A stretch of DNA of 64,000 nucleotides from Agarilytica sp033852165 (GCA_033852165.1 JAWSUZ010000023.1:62001-126000), one strand, 5' to 3'; shown: positions 17,952 through 27,461, numbered from the stretch's first letter. Notes: generated from the sequence alone by a model not told the origin. Numbers and translations are program-made.

Positions 17952-20597
17952 CTAAAAGGAATATTTAATCTTCACTGAAACTGTACGTGGATTACCGTAA
18001 AAAACGGATTCAGCACTCTCCCCTCGAACAACGGTAGGAACCCCCATTTCGGTCAAATTATAACCATCAACAACATATTCTTTATTCGATAGGTTAAGCC
18101 CGTGAAAGCCAATCTGCCAATGACCATCAAACGAATGCCAAACAACGCTTGCATTAAATAAGGTATACCCAGGCTGATCAAGATAATCGACTGAAACAGT
18201 AGCCGGATAAGTCAAGCTGCTGTAATTGAGCCCCCCGAGAAAAGATAATTCGCCGGGGCCAACAGGCAAACTATAACGAGAAGAAAGACTTATCGTAGTG
18301 TCAGGAGTATGGGAAATAACATGATTTTCAGACGCATCTAAAAACTCAAACACTCCAGACTCTCCCCCCTCTACAACAGCAACCTCTAACACTTCATAAT
18401 ACTTTGTGTATTCCGCATCAATCAGGCCGATAGCTAAACTCACACTAAAAGCCTCCGTAATATTTGCAGTGACATCAAGCTCCAAACCATAAATTCGGGC
18501 TTCAGCATCATTCGTGATAGAGCCTATATATGAATCACTAATGCCGTCACCATCATTATCAATTTTATCATTATCAGCAGCAATCGCCCCAAAGATTTGA
18601 ATATCTCGATGGTCACTGTAAAAAACAGCTAAATTCGAGGAAAGCGCACTATCAAAGAAACGAGCTTTGATCCCTAGTTCGTAGGTATCTACCGTCTCAG
18701 GCCCAAAACCCTCCTCCTTTTTTTTATTGAAATAGAAACCCCGGGGATTGTAGCCTCCACCTTTGAAACCTTGGCTGTAGACCGCATATAGATTTACGTT
18801 AGCGACAACCCAATCAATACTCACTCGAGGCGTAAAGGCAAGATCTGTTCGGCTACCAGTAAAATAGCCCTCCAAATAGGTGATCAATTCTACGCCAGAA
18901 AAATATGGAGAAACCTGCCCCCCGATATAGGTTGCTCTCCATAATTCTGCCCCCCTTGTATCAGAGGTATACCGCGCACCGATAGACAGATCTAAAGCAT
19001 CAGTAAGGCCAAAGTTCACTTCGGAAAATACCGCCCATGCCTTGGTTGTAATAGTGCCTGAAGTAAAAGCCACAACACCCGGCTCAGTGACCCCTGGAAC
19101 AAGCCCCGTTACATCCACTTCGCCAGTGACGAAGTCATAAGCACTGAACGCATCCGCATCAAGATAATAAATACCAGCCACCCCCTGAACGACATCACCT
19201 TCGTATATGATCCGTAATTCATAGCTAAGCTGTTCGCTTTCATAACGACTGTATATATCCCCATAGGCTGCCAAAAAGCCATCAAAGTCGATAGGGGAAT
19301 CTTGATAATCCTTTCTGAAAGCAAAAATTGAACGCAATTTCAAATCATCGTTGACGGAGTAATCCACTGACAGAGAGGAACCAAACGCCCTCTGTTTATT
19401 AGTGTCTATAGGGTGACCCTTAATGCTGGCTCCAGCACGAGAATCAAATACACTATCTAGCGGCTGAATCAAGTTTCCATTCTCATCCCGCGCAGCCTTA
19501 CCTACGCTGACACGGTACCCAGGCCGTGGCCCTGACTCATCTCTCACGTAATCCAAGGCCAACCTGACAAGAGCGTTATCCGAAGGTCTTATCTCCACAC
19601 TGGCTCGCGCCACAACAATATCCTTGTCGTAGTGTTCCTCTCCTGTCTCAATATTTTTACCAAAGCCATCACGTTGGAAGGACGCAAAACTGCCACCGAC
19701 TCTAAATATATCGTCCATAAACGGAGTCCCAGCCGTCACAACCACGTCCTGCTGATAAAACGAGCCTAAAGCCCCCTTTACACTTAGCTCAGGTTCCGAA
19801 CCTAAACGCTTGGTTATGTATTTTATTGCACCCCCGATCGTATTCCTACCATAAAGCGTACCCTGAGGGCCGCGCAACACCTCAATACGTTCTACATCGT
19901 AGATATCCAAAACAGCGCCTTGAGGTCGATTAAGGTATACGTCATCTATATAAATACCGACTCCGGACTCAAAGCCTGGCAATGGTTCTGATTGACCAAT
20001 ACCCCGAATATACGCAACTAAAGTAGTGTTTGTGCCTCTAGCAACACTTAACGAAGTATTGGCAAGTAATGGACCGAGCTGTACAAGATCCTGGGCTCCA
20101 CTCATCTCTAAAGTCTCACCACTAAATACCGCCAAAGACATGGGAATACTTTGGATATCCTCATCTCGATGTCGAGCCGACACGACAAGAACATCCTCAA
20201 CCTCACGCGCTAAGTTCACGCCAGCAGATTGAACCACATGAAGAGGCTCAACGGTGCCATTGCCAACAGTTAAAAACACCGTATCCGAGACCCCCTCAAT
20301 TTCAAACGAAAAAGGCGTTTTGGCGAGAAAAATCTCAAGTGCTTGAATTAGACGATATCGACCGTATATAGGGCTGGATTTAAACTCACCTAACAGGTCG
20401 ACAGGCACAATAATATTAACCTTGGCCTGCAATCCAAACTCTACGATACCGCCTTTGAGCGGTTGTGACGGAAGATCAAAAAAGACAAGCCTATTCTCTG
20501 CGCTCTTCGAACCATCACTAGCCGAAGACTGAGCTAACACTCCAGGTGAAGAAACTAAAGGGACCAGCAGACAGCCCAACAGAGCCAAATACGACAT
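17952..20597 (-). CDS. TonB-dependent receptor with N-terminal STN signalling domain (receptor 2)
   Basis: 881-residue outer-membrane transporter. Signal peptide MSYLALLGCLLVPLVSSPG..LAQ; STN domain at about 37-100 (RLVFFDLPSQPLKGGIVEFG ... YRLIQALEIFL); TonB box VEDVLVVSA at about 133-141; plug with TLVAYIRGIGQSEPLPG and VLRGPQGTLYGRNTIGG; then a full barrel ending SVKIKYSF. It is closer to receptor 3 than to receptor 1, sharing the DSRAGA..GHPI loop, FKGGGY/FDPRG and FGPET. It faces fecI across a 331-nt divergent region that carries the conserved promoter motif. An extracellular loop has DNDKIDNDGDGISD, a Ca-binding-like acidic repeat. Substrate unknown. Confidence 0.9.
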   Translation of the reverse strand: MSYLALLGCLLVPLVSSPGVLAQSSASDGSKSAENRLVFFDLPSQPLKGGIVEFGLQAKVNIIVPVDLLGEFKSSPIYGRYRLIQALEIFLAKTPFSFEIEGVSDTVFLTVGNGTVEPLHVVQSAGVNLAREVEDVLVVSARHRDEDIQSIPMSLAVFSGETLEMSGAQDLVQLGPLLANTSLSVARGTNTTLVAYIRGIGQSEPLPGFESGVGIYIDDVYLNRPQGAVLDIYDVERIEVLRGPQGTLYGRNTIGGAIKYITKRLGSEPELSVKGALGSFYQQDVVVTAGTPFMDDIFRVGGSFASFQRDGFGKNIETGEEHYDKDIVVARASVEIRPSDNALVRLALDYVRDESGPRPGYRVSVGKAARDENGNLIQPLDSVFDSRAGASIKGHPIDTNKQRAFGSSLSVDYSVNDDLKLRSIFAFRKDYQDSPIDFDGFLAAYGDIYSRYESEQLSYELRIIYEGDVVQGVAGIYYLDADAFSAYDFVTGEVDVTGLVPGVTEPGVVAFTSGTITTKAWAVFSEVNFGLTDALDLSIGARYTSDTRGAELWRATYIGGQVSPYFSGVELITYLEGYFTGSRTDLAFTPRVSIDWVVANVNLYAVYSQGFKGGGYNPRGFYFNKKKEEGFGPETVDTYELGIKARFFDSALSSNLAVFYSDHRDIQIFGAIAADNDKIDNDGDGISDSYIGSITNDAEARIYGLELDVTANITEAFSVSLAIGLIDAEYTKYYEVLEVAVVEGGESGVFEFLDASENHVISHTPDTTISLSSRYSLPVGPGELSFLGGLNYSSLTYPATVSVDYLDQPGYTLFNASVVWHSFDGHWQIGFHGLNLSNKEYVVDGYNLTEMGVPTVVRGESAESVFYGNPRTVSVKIKYSF

Positions 20598-20686
20598 AAA
20601 AACGACACTTCGATTCTTTGCGATACAACACCATCCTTTGCTTAGCTCGCACAGAGTACGGAAGTTTTATTATTTGGTGAAAATTC

Positions 20687-20711
20687 TACATTATTTTTTG
20701 AGGGGGTTCAT
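20687..20711 (-). promoter_or_regulatory. Conserved ECF-type promoter motif, receptor 2
   Basis: ATGAA-CCC-CCTCAAAAAATAATGTA on the minus strand, 89 nt before the start codon. It is identical to the receptor-1 motif except in the 3-nt variable stretch. Confidence 0.7.
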
Positions 20712-20928
20712 CACAAAAGTGTTCTGTATAGGAGTCCAAGTGAAAGCAGTAAGAGGCAGGCCAGACAACTGTAATCTAGATTTTGATCGTAAAGCCATCA
20801 GTCTTGAGCCAAACGATAAGATTGCCTCAGTTTGACTCGACACACAGGCTTATCAAAGCGCAAAAAGAATACAGAAGGCTCACGATCTAATAATAACCCT
20901 CGCAACTAAAGGCAAGATAGCAGAAAAT

Positions 20929-21459
20929 ATGTTCTCAGCAAACTCACAAACTAGCAGTGTGTTAATGAAGCATAGTTTCATCAAATCGTTGTTTTTATCC
21001 CACTCCTCCGACCTACGTAACTTTGTCGCAGGCAAATTTGGAGATATCCATGAAGCAGACGACATTGTACAAGATGCGTTTCGCAATATGTTACGCATGG
21101 AAACCCCCGAAGATATTGAAGACCCAAGGGCATACCTGTACAAAACAGCCAGAAATTTGGCTCTGAACCGGATCAGAAAACAAAAACACCACGAAAACTA
21201 TATTGCGGTGCAGGAAAAAACAGAGCAAGTCTTATCGCCCGAACGATCCGTTAGCGCTAGTAAGGACCTAGAAGTCTTACAAAAAGCCGTCGTTAAGCTG
21301 CCCCCCAAAATTAAAAAAGCATTTTTACTAAGCCGCGTCCAGTCAAAAACCTACGCGGAAATCAGCCAAGAATTAGGTGTTTCAGTTAGCACCGTCGAAA
21401 AATACATTATCACAGCTCTGGAATACTTGAGAGAGCGGCTAGATAGAGATAAGCCATAG
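20929..21459 (+). CDS. ECF sigma factor, FecI type
   Basis: 176-residue RNA polymerase sigma factor of the extracytoplasmic-function class. Region 2 spans about residues 18-85 (LSHSSDLRNFVAGKFGDIHEADDIVQDAFRNML and DPRAYLYKTARNLALNRIRK). Region 4 spans about 110-165 (VVKLPPKIKKAFLLSRVQSKTYAEISQELGVSVSTVEKYI, the promoter -35 reading helix-turn-helix). Region 3 is absent, as expected for ECF factors. A downstream ATG at residue 13 (MKHSFIKS) is an alternative start. It is followed after 53 nt by the fecR gene and is divergent from receptor 2. FecI-type factors are released for transcription when a receptor STN domain signals through FecR. Confidence 0.92.
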   Translation: MFSANSQTSSVLMKHSFIKSLFLSHSSDLRNFVAGKFGDIHEADDIVQDAFRNMLRMETPEDIEDPRAYLYKTARNLALNRIRKQKHHENYIAVQEKTEQVLSPERSVSASKDLEVLQKAVVKLPPKIKKAFLLSRVQSKTYAEISQELGVSVSTVEKYIITALEYLRERLDRDKP

Positions 21460-21527
21460 ACCAATCGGCTACTCAAACTGCAACCCTAATTTAACAAGAG
21501 CCTCAAAACAGATTGAGGAAAGATCAC

Positions 21528-22535
21528 ATGTTTAAATCAGCAATAAACAACGATGTCGCCCGCAGTGCCGCCTTTAAATGGCTTGCCCTTTTACAGTCGC
21601 CCTCATTGACTTCAACTCAAGAAGAAGCATTTTTTTCTTGGCTTGACGAAAGCCAATTAAATCAAGCCGCCTACCTCAAAGCAGAATCGCTATGGGAACG
21701 AGGTGAGGTGCTTGAAAAAATTGAACCTGCCTCAGAATCCGAAAAGCCTAACTCAACTAAAAGCTGGCTATCATTTAATTTTCCGGTAATGCCAGCTATC
21801 GCAGCCAGTATTTTTGTATTGTTCTGCGGCCTCGGCATGTTTCAATATTACCAACCAACATTAGATACCGGTCACTATCACACTGCTCTAGGCCAACAGC
21901 AGGAAGTCACCCTCAGCGATGGATCCGTGCTACTGCTAAACACGGACAGCGATATAACCGTCAAATATCAAAAAAACCACCGTATAGTCCAACTAAACAA
22001 AGGAGAAGTATTTTTTGATATTCAAAAAGGTGAAGATCGCCCTTTCGATGTAATTACAAACTCAGGAACAATCCGAGTTTTAGGCACTCAATTCTCAGTA
22101 TTCAACACTCAGGATGGAACGTTTGTTACCGTAATTGAAGGGCGCGTCGGCCTTTCGTCAGAAAACACTCCCTCAGCCTTGTTTGAAGCTGACATTACTT
22201 TGACGAAAAACCAGCAATTATCAATCGAAGACGGAGCAAGGGGTATTCAGCCTAAGCAAGTAAACGCCTCGAATAAAACCGCCTGGAGAAATAACAAACT
22301 CATATACCATGGTGACCGACTAGAGGATGTAATCAATGACGTAAACCGCTACTACGACTCTCAAATAGTACTCGGCAACCCAGAGCTTGCAGAAAAGGAA
22401 GTCGTTGCGGTATTACAGCTCGGCAATTTTTCAACAACACTAACATCACTAAAGGTCTCTCTAAACCTAAGCTCTTCAGTTGACGATGAATTAGAGTTTA
22501 TTACGTTAAACTCAAAAGACTTCAAAAACCTATAG
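21528..22535 (+). CDS. FecR-type anti-sigma/sigma regulator
   Basis: Inner-membrane regulator that holds and activates the FecI-type sigma factor. It is about 335 residues from the ATG at 21528, which has GAGGAAAG in ideal position; an upstream in-frame TTG falls inside that ribosome site and is rejected. A cytoplasmic N-terminal DUF4880 part (SAAFKWLALLQSPSLTSTQEEAFFSWL) is followed by one membrane helix (about 86-105, IAASIFVLFCGLGMF). The periplasmic FecR domain follows (QEVTLSDGSVLLLNTDS, GEVFFDI, FDVITNSGTIRVLGTQFSV, VIEGRVGL). The C-terminal part (LEDVINDVNRYYDSQIVL) resembles an STN fold that would receive the receptor signal. It is the only fecIR pair among three STN receptors. Confidence 0.92.
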   Translation: MFKSAINNDVARSAAFKWLALLQSPSLTSTQEEAFFSWLDESQLNQAAYLKAESLWERGEVLEKIEPASESEKPNSTKSWLSFNFPVMPAIAASIFVLFCGLGMFQYYQPTLDTGHYHTALGQQQEVTLSDGSVLLLNTDSDITVKYQKNHRIVQLNKGEVFFDIQKGEDRPFDVITNSGTIRVLGTQFSVFNTQDGTFVTVIEGRVGLSSENTPSALFEADITLTKNQQLSIEDGARGIQPKQVNASNKTAWRNNKLIYHGDRLEDVINDVNRYYDSQIVLGNPELAEKEVVAVLQLGNFSTTLTSLKVSLNLSSSVDDELEFITLNSKDFKNL

Positions 22536-22686
22536 AATAAAAAAATTTTCGCGCAAATTACAGAGTATCATTTTAATTAAAAACTTAGAGTACAAAAACA
22601 TACTCAATCAAATCATATAGCTCTACTCAGGCAGCATTTTTAATGAAGATCTCGAACACAGTTAATTTTCACACACGGGCAGCCAT

Positions 22687-22729
22687 CTAATATTACTTAG
22701 CTTTTTCTAACTGTAATATTAGGGTTTTT
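22687..22729 (+). terminator. Terminator of fecI-fecR
   Basis: Perfect 10-bp stem CTAATATTAC / GTAATATTAG around a 16-nt loop, followed by GGTTTTTC. It lies between fecR and the convergent receptor-3 end. The stem is AT-rich, so strength is uncertain. Confidence 0.6.
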
Positions 22730-22821
22730 CACTCTCCTTCAAAATATAAACTTTTCAGAATAAAGTCAACGCACCCAAAACACCAGCGCATCTTCGACCC
22801 CCACAAAATATATTCCCCCAA

Positions 22822-25398
22822 TTAAAACAGATGATATTTGAAAGTGGCAGTAACTGTCCGTGGATCACCATAAAAACTGGAAGCAGATCCCTGCCCTCCC
22901 AAGCCAATAAAATGATACGCCGCAACAACATACTCCTTATTTGACAAGTTAAACCCGCTCAACCCCACCTCCCACCTCCCACCATTTGAACGCCAATTCA
23001 GGCTAGCATTGATCAGAGTGTAGCCTGGCTGGTCAAAAAACTCATTTTGATAACTAAACTGTTTCACAGAACTCGAATAGTTGGCTGAAGCAGTCGATGA
23101 AAACTCACCGAAAAAGAGAGGTATTTCGTATGAAAGAGCCAAGCCAAAGGTTCTTTCGGGAGTATTTCGAAAACCAACTTGACTAGCAAAGTTGACAGGC
23201 TCCCCATCACCGCTACCAACAAAATATTCCAAATATTCGGCATTAATCAATCCAAGGTTAACCTCCAACTGAAAATAACCCCCGAAATACGCCGTAAACT
23301 CATACTCTAAGCCCGTAATTCTCGCTTTACCATCATTCGTCACAAAACTAACGACACCCTCAGCCACCCCATCACCATCTTGATCGTCAGGAGCTTCTCC
23401 CTGTATCTGAACCCGGCGGTAATCACTGTAAAACACAGCTAAAGTAGAGCTAGCTACCCCATCCCAAAATTTGGATTTAAGGCCCAACTCATAAGAATAA
23501 AGTGTTTCAGGCCCAAAACCTTCACGTTGCGCTGCAGTTGTATAGGTAGCCCGGGGATCAAACCCCCCTCCTTTAAACCCCTCGCTGTACACGCCATATA
23601 CGTGCACATTTTCAGTTGGTGCCCAACTAAAGCTTAGACGAGGAGTAATAGCCCCATCAGTCCGCGCCCCCTTAAAAAAACCAGACGTATCAATGAAACC
23701 GTCTTGAAAATAAGGAGAAGAAAACACGTTAAAATAGGCTTTCCGACCCAGGGTCACCGCTCGCCGATCCGAAGTGTAACGAGCCCCAACAGAAACATCG
23801 AACACATCACTGATAACAATATTCGCATCTAAATATGCCGCCCAAGTTTTAGTACCTACATCAGCATACAAAAGCGAAACCGACTCAAACCCACCGAGAA
23901 TAAGATCAAAAACACCCAAAGCATCCGCATCTAAATAATACCCCCCCAACAAACCTTGAACTCGACTCCCCTCATAAATCCACTGGAGTTCCTGACTAAA
24001 CTGGTCGCTACTATACGTAACATGCGTATCGAAGGAATTAGAAGGCAGGCCGTCAAAGTCAACAGGCGATTCTTGCTCGTCCACTCGAAATGCAGTAATA
24101 GAGCGAAATTCCAGCTCGTCACTTAATCCATATGCGATCGTTAGAGCTCCGCCTGATGACATTTGTTTATTTTTATTGATGGGGTGCCCCTGCTCTGTTG
24201 CTCCGGCGCGAGAATCAAAAACACTACCTAACGGAAGGTATACGTCTCCATTATCATCAACCTCACTAAAGCGCTCATCCACATTACCGCCTTCATTCAG
24301 ATTAATTTGGCTAGCAATGGCTCTAAAACCAGGTTTGGGGCTAGATCGATCATAAGTATGATCCAACGATAAGCGTAAAGAAAAATAATCTGAGGGAAGA
24401 ACCTCTAAACTAAGCCGAGCAGCTATAATATCCTTATCGTAGTGATCCTCTCCGGTCTCAATATTTTCTCCAAACCCGCCACGATTAAACGCCGCGAGAC
24501 TGCCCCCAACTCGCAATACACCTCCAGCAACAGGAGTACCCGCAGTTATAACAATATCCTTTTGATTATACGTTCCGATTCCACCCTTAAGCCACAATTC
24601 CGGCTCCTCACTCAACCGCTTAGTCACATATTTAATCGCACCGCCAATTGTATTGCGACCATACAAAGTTCCCTGTGGACCCCGCAGCACTTCTATTCGT
24701 TCAATATCGTAGATATCCATCACAGCGCCCTGCGGTCGATTAAGATAAATATCATCAATATAAATACCAACTCCCGACTCATGGCCGGGAAGCGGATCTG
24801 GCTGCCCAATCCCGCGAATATATGCAACTAGTGTTGTATTAGTTCCCCGAGCAACAGACAACGACGTGTTAGTGAGAGATGAACTCAACTGAACAATATT
24901 CTGTACACCTTTCTTACTTAAAGCATCACCACCCAGAAGCGATATGGAAATAGGAACATCAAATATAGACTCTTCACGCCGCCTCGCAGAAACCACTAGA
25001 AGATCTTCAACTTCCCGATTGAATTTCTGTACAGAACTTTTTGTAACCAGAGTAGAAACTGTCAACTTCTCTTCAAAAATAACAGTATCCGAACCCTCAC
25101 TAAACCTAAACCGAAAGGGCGTACCCTCAAGGAAGATTTCTAACGCCCGCTTAAGGCTGTAACGCCCATACACGGAATTCGATTGATGCTCAGACACAAG
25201 GTTAGCAGCCACTATCACATTGACACTCGCCTGCGAGCCAAACTCTATGACGCTGCCGCTAAGAGCCTGAGCAGGCACATCAAAAAAAACAATTTTGTTT
25301 TCTAAGGATATTTCTCGACTAAAGTCAGAGGCTTGCACCAATGCGAAGACAGACACAGAAAACCAGACAAAAATAAATAATCCCAAACGCAAGAACAA
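22822..25398 (-). CDS. TonB-dependent receptor with N-terminal STN signalling domain (receptor 3)
   Basis: About 858 residues. Hydrophobic signal segment (LGLFIFVWFSVSVFALVQA); STN domain at about 36-100 (IVFFDVPAQALSGSVIEFGSQ ... YSLKRALEIFL); TonB box VEDLLVVSA at about 130-138; plug with TLVAYIRGIGQPDPLPG and VLRGPQGTLYGRNTIGG; barrel ending TATFKYHLF. The only start near the signal peptide is TTG (25398) without a classical ribosome site, so the exact N-terminus is uncertain. It has an Asp-rich loop DDQDGDGVAEG. It is transcribed away from the type-B esterase, with the conserved motif in the shared 236-nt gap. Close paralogue of receptor 2. Confidence 0.9.
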   Translation of the reverse strand: MFLRLGLFIFVWFSVSVFALVQASDFSREISLENKIVFFDVPAQALSGSVIEFGSQASVNVIVAANLVSEHQSNSVYGRYSLKRALEIFLEGTPFRFRFSEGSDTVIFEEKLTVSTLVTKSSVQKFNREVEDLLVVSARRREESIFDVPISISLLGGDALSKKGVQNIVQLSSSLTNTSLSVARGTNTTLVAYIRGIGQPDPLPGHESGVGIYIDDIYLNRPQGAVMDIYDIERIEVLRGPQGTLYGRNTIGGAIKYVTKRLSEEPELWLKGGIGTYNQKDIVITAGTPVAGGVLRVGGSLAAFNRGGFGENIETGEDHYDKDIIAARLSLEVLPSDYFSLRLSLDHTYDRSSPKPGFRAIASQINLNEGGNVDERFSEVDDNGDVYLPLGSVFDSRAGATEQGHPINKNKQMSSGGALTIAYGLSDELEFRSITAFRVDEQESPVDFDGLPSNSFDTHVTYSSDQFSQELQWIYEGSRVQGLLGGYYLDADALGVFDLILGGFESVSLLYADVGTKTWAAYLDANIVISDVFDVSVGARYTSDRRAVTLGRKAYFNVFSSPYFQDGFIDTSGFFKGARTDGAITPRLSFSWAPTENVHVYGVYSEGFKGGGFDPRATYTTAAQREGFGPETLYSYELGLKSKFWDGVASSTLAVFYSDYRRVQIQGEAPDDQDGDGVAEGVVSFVTNDGKARITGLEYEFTAYFGGYFQLEVNLGLINAEYLEYFVGSGDGEPVNFASQVGFRNTPERTFGLALSYEIPLFFGEFSSTASANYSSSVKQFSYQNEFFDQPGYTLINASLNWRSNGGRWEVGLSGFNLSNKEYVVAAYHFIGLGGQGSASSFYGDPRTVTATFKYHLF

Positions 25399-25468
25399 TA
25401 GCTGTGATTTTAAAACGATACCCCCAAGCGCTAGCAGAAAAAAGCTTAGCGTTATTTTTTCAAGAGCT

Positions 25469-25493
25469 TACCTTATTTTTTGAGGGGTTTCAT
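25469..25493 (-). promoter_or_regulatory. Conserved ECF-type promoter motif, receptor 3
   Basis: ATGAA-ACC-CCTCAAAAAATAAGGTA on the minus strand, 70 nt before the start codon; one T-to-G change from the other two copies in the -10 end. It lies in the divergent gap with the type-B carboxylesterase. Confidence 0.7.
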
Positions 25494-25634
25494 TCCCCCC
25501 GCGTTCTCTACACAAGGGAAGGCCGGCCACAACCAAAAGGAACTGCAGCCAACCCCTATTACCTTTACAAACGATTAGCTCAACAATAGCGATACGGAAA
25601 AAATAAAAACACAAAAACTTGATCGGAGATCAAT

Positions 25635-27371
25635 ATGAAAATCAGTTTTGTTCAGCAATTACCCCCCATTAAAACCCTAACTTTTGCAGCTATAATGCTA
25701 GCATCCACGTACGCCAGCGCATTTAGTGGTTACGATCCCAGCCTGACGAAGACCATAGACACAGGCAGCCTTCAAGGCACAGTAGATAACTACGACACGC
25801 ACGCATTCAAAGGTATACCCTATGCAGCCCCACCAGTTGGCAGCCTACGCTGGAGGGCGCCTCAAGACGTAACGGCCTGGGATGGAGTTCGTGACGCAAG
25901 CGAGTTTGGCTCAATTTGCGCTCAAAATGGTACATTTTGGGGAACCGATAAAGCCGAAGAATTTAATACCGCTCTGGGCAGCAAAGACTGCCTATTTTTG
26001 AACGTCTGGCGACCGAACAATCACCGCAAACACCTACCTGTTTTACTATGGATACACGGCGGATCTAACACTCGCGGCAGCAGTTCGTTTGACGCCTACA
26101 ATGGCGCTCATTTAGCCGATGAAGCGAACGCAACTGTTATTTCTATAAACTACCGCTTGGGCGCTTTTGGCTGGATGCACAACACATTCACAGACAACGG
26201 GAACCTAGAAGACTCCTCTGGCAACTATGCGCTTCTAGACATGATCAAATCCCTCACCTGGGTTCAAGACAATATACGAGAATTTGGCGGCAACCCTAAC
26301 AAAGTAACCATCGCAGGAAATTCCTCTGGGTGCGGAAGTGTGTGGGGACTATTACACTCACCTCTTGCCGAAGACTTATTTCACAGAGCGATATGCTCAG
26401 CCGGCTTTCCCAGCAGCACCCCCGCAGAATTGGGACAACAAATTAGCGACTCCTACGTCGAATACGTCATCATATCTTCTGGACTAGCCGCAGACCCTGA
26501 GTCAGCTAGAGCTGTGCGCGCTGCGCAAGGTGAAGAGTGGGTAGCAGCGCTTATGCGCTCGGTTCCTACTGAAGTATTTTCTCTCGGCGTCACCGGCGTT
26601 CGATCAAATTTTATCGATGGCTACGTTTTACCTGAACTCAGTGAGGACTCCGTAACAGCTGGCGCTTACAGCAAAGTTCCTCTTATGATTGGCACCACAA
26701 AAAATGAAAGCTCTTATTTTCTTGGCGCTTTGGGCGGATTTTTTAACTCAAAAGGCGGAGCCAGTGATCCATTATTGTGGAGCCAACTTAATGCTGACCC
26801 AGCAACACTTTTTCCAACCGATATTATCGACCCCGCAACATACCCAATTTACGCATCAGTAGAAAAAGGGTTCAGCTACGCATGGAATTTAGCAACGGAT
26901 AAAACCGTCTCGAATGCCCGGCAACATAATCGTCGAGTATATCGTTATGACATGAATTGGGATGATGTCCCAGCACCGTGGAATGAAGCGTTTGGCGCAC
27001 AGCACACGCTCGATTTAGCATTTCTTTTTGGTAATTTTATTACCGACAAGGACAATGTACATCGATATGCATGGACAGAAGAAAACCAAGCAAGTCGCGA
27101 AGAACTTTCTGAAAATCTCATGAAATATATTAGCCGGTTTATGCGCACAGGCAATCCTAATGCAGGCTGGGGGCTTCCATTTTGGCCACGATGGAAGAAC
27201 ACTAATCACACCCACCTTGGAACCCGGATTCTACTCGACGAAACAATTGATAATTCAAGTAACAAATTCAACTTCGAAGAGTACCAAGCACTACTTGATA
27301 CATTCACTCCAGAAGCTAAAGCGGCTACCGAACTATGGGTGCAACGGTTTGGCTTTCAACTAGAAGACTAA
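25635..27371 (+). CDS. Secreted type-B carboxylesterase
   Basis: 578-residue alpha/beta-hydrolase of the carboxylesterase type-B family, exported by a signal peptide (TLTFAAIMLASTYASA, cleavage near residue 30). Family signatures: GTVDNYDTHAFKGIPYAAPPVGSLRW, KDCLFLNVWRP, oxyanion IHGGS at about 140-144, GNYALLDMIKSLTWVQDNIREFGGNP. The nucleophile elbow GNSSG places Ser at 230, where most members have GESAG. Acid Glu is in MIGTTKNESSYF and His in FGAQHTLDLAFLFG. GGAG precedes the ATG. It sits between receptor 3 (divergent) and depolymerase copy 2 (convergent) and would suit cleavage of soluble ester oligomers made by the depolymerases. Substrate is inferred only. Confidence 0.85.
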   Translation: MKISFVQQLPPIKTLTFAAIMLASTYASAFSGYDPSLTKTIDTGSLQGTVDNYDTHAFKGIPYAAPPVGSLRWRAPQDVTAWDGVRDASEFGSICAQNGTFWGTDKAEEFNTALGSKDCLFLNVWRPNNHRKHLPVLLWIHGGSNTRGSSSFDAYNGAHLADEANATVISINYRLGAFGWMHNTFTDNGNLEDSSGNYALLDMIKSLTWVQDNIREFGGNPNKVTIAGNSSGCGSVWGLLHSPLAEDLFHRAICSAGFPSSTPAELGQQISDSYVEYVIISSGLAADPESARAVRAAQGEEWVAALMRSVPTEVFSLGVTGVRSNFIDGYVLPELSEDSVTAGAYSKVPLMIGTTKNESSYFLGALGGFFNSKGGASDPLLWSQLNADPATLFPTDIIDPATYPIYASVEKGFSYAWNLATDKTVSNARQHNRRVYRYDMNWDDVPAPWNEAFGAQHTLDLAFLFGNFITDKDNVHRYAWTEENQASREELSENLMKYISRFMRTGNPNAGWGLPFWPRWKNTNHTHLGTRILLDETIDNSSNKFNFEEYQALLDTFTPEAKAATELWVQRFGFQLED

Positions 27372-27400
27372 CGCCAAACATTACCACCATTACATAAAGC

Positions 27401-27428
27401 AAAAAAAGCGCGGCATCACGCCGCGCTT
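27401..27428 (-). terminator. Terminator between convergent esterase genes
   Basis: Stem AAGCGCGG / CCGCGCTT with a 7-nt loop and, on the minus strand, seven T after it: the end of the depolymerase copy 2 transcript. On the plus strand the tail is only TTCT, so it would serve the carboxylesterase less well. Confidence 0.8.
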
Positions 27429-27461
27429 CTCACATCAAACTCAACGTCACTTATTCGTCAG

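Noticed and set aside
21513..21527. TTG start for the FecR-type gene
   Set aside because: The TTG lies inside the GAGGAAAG ribosome-binding site of the ATG at 21528.
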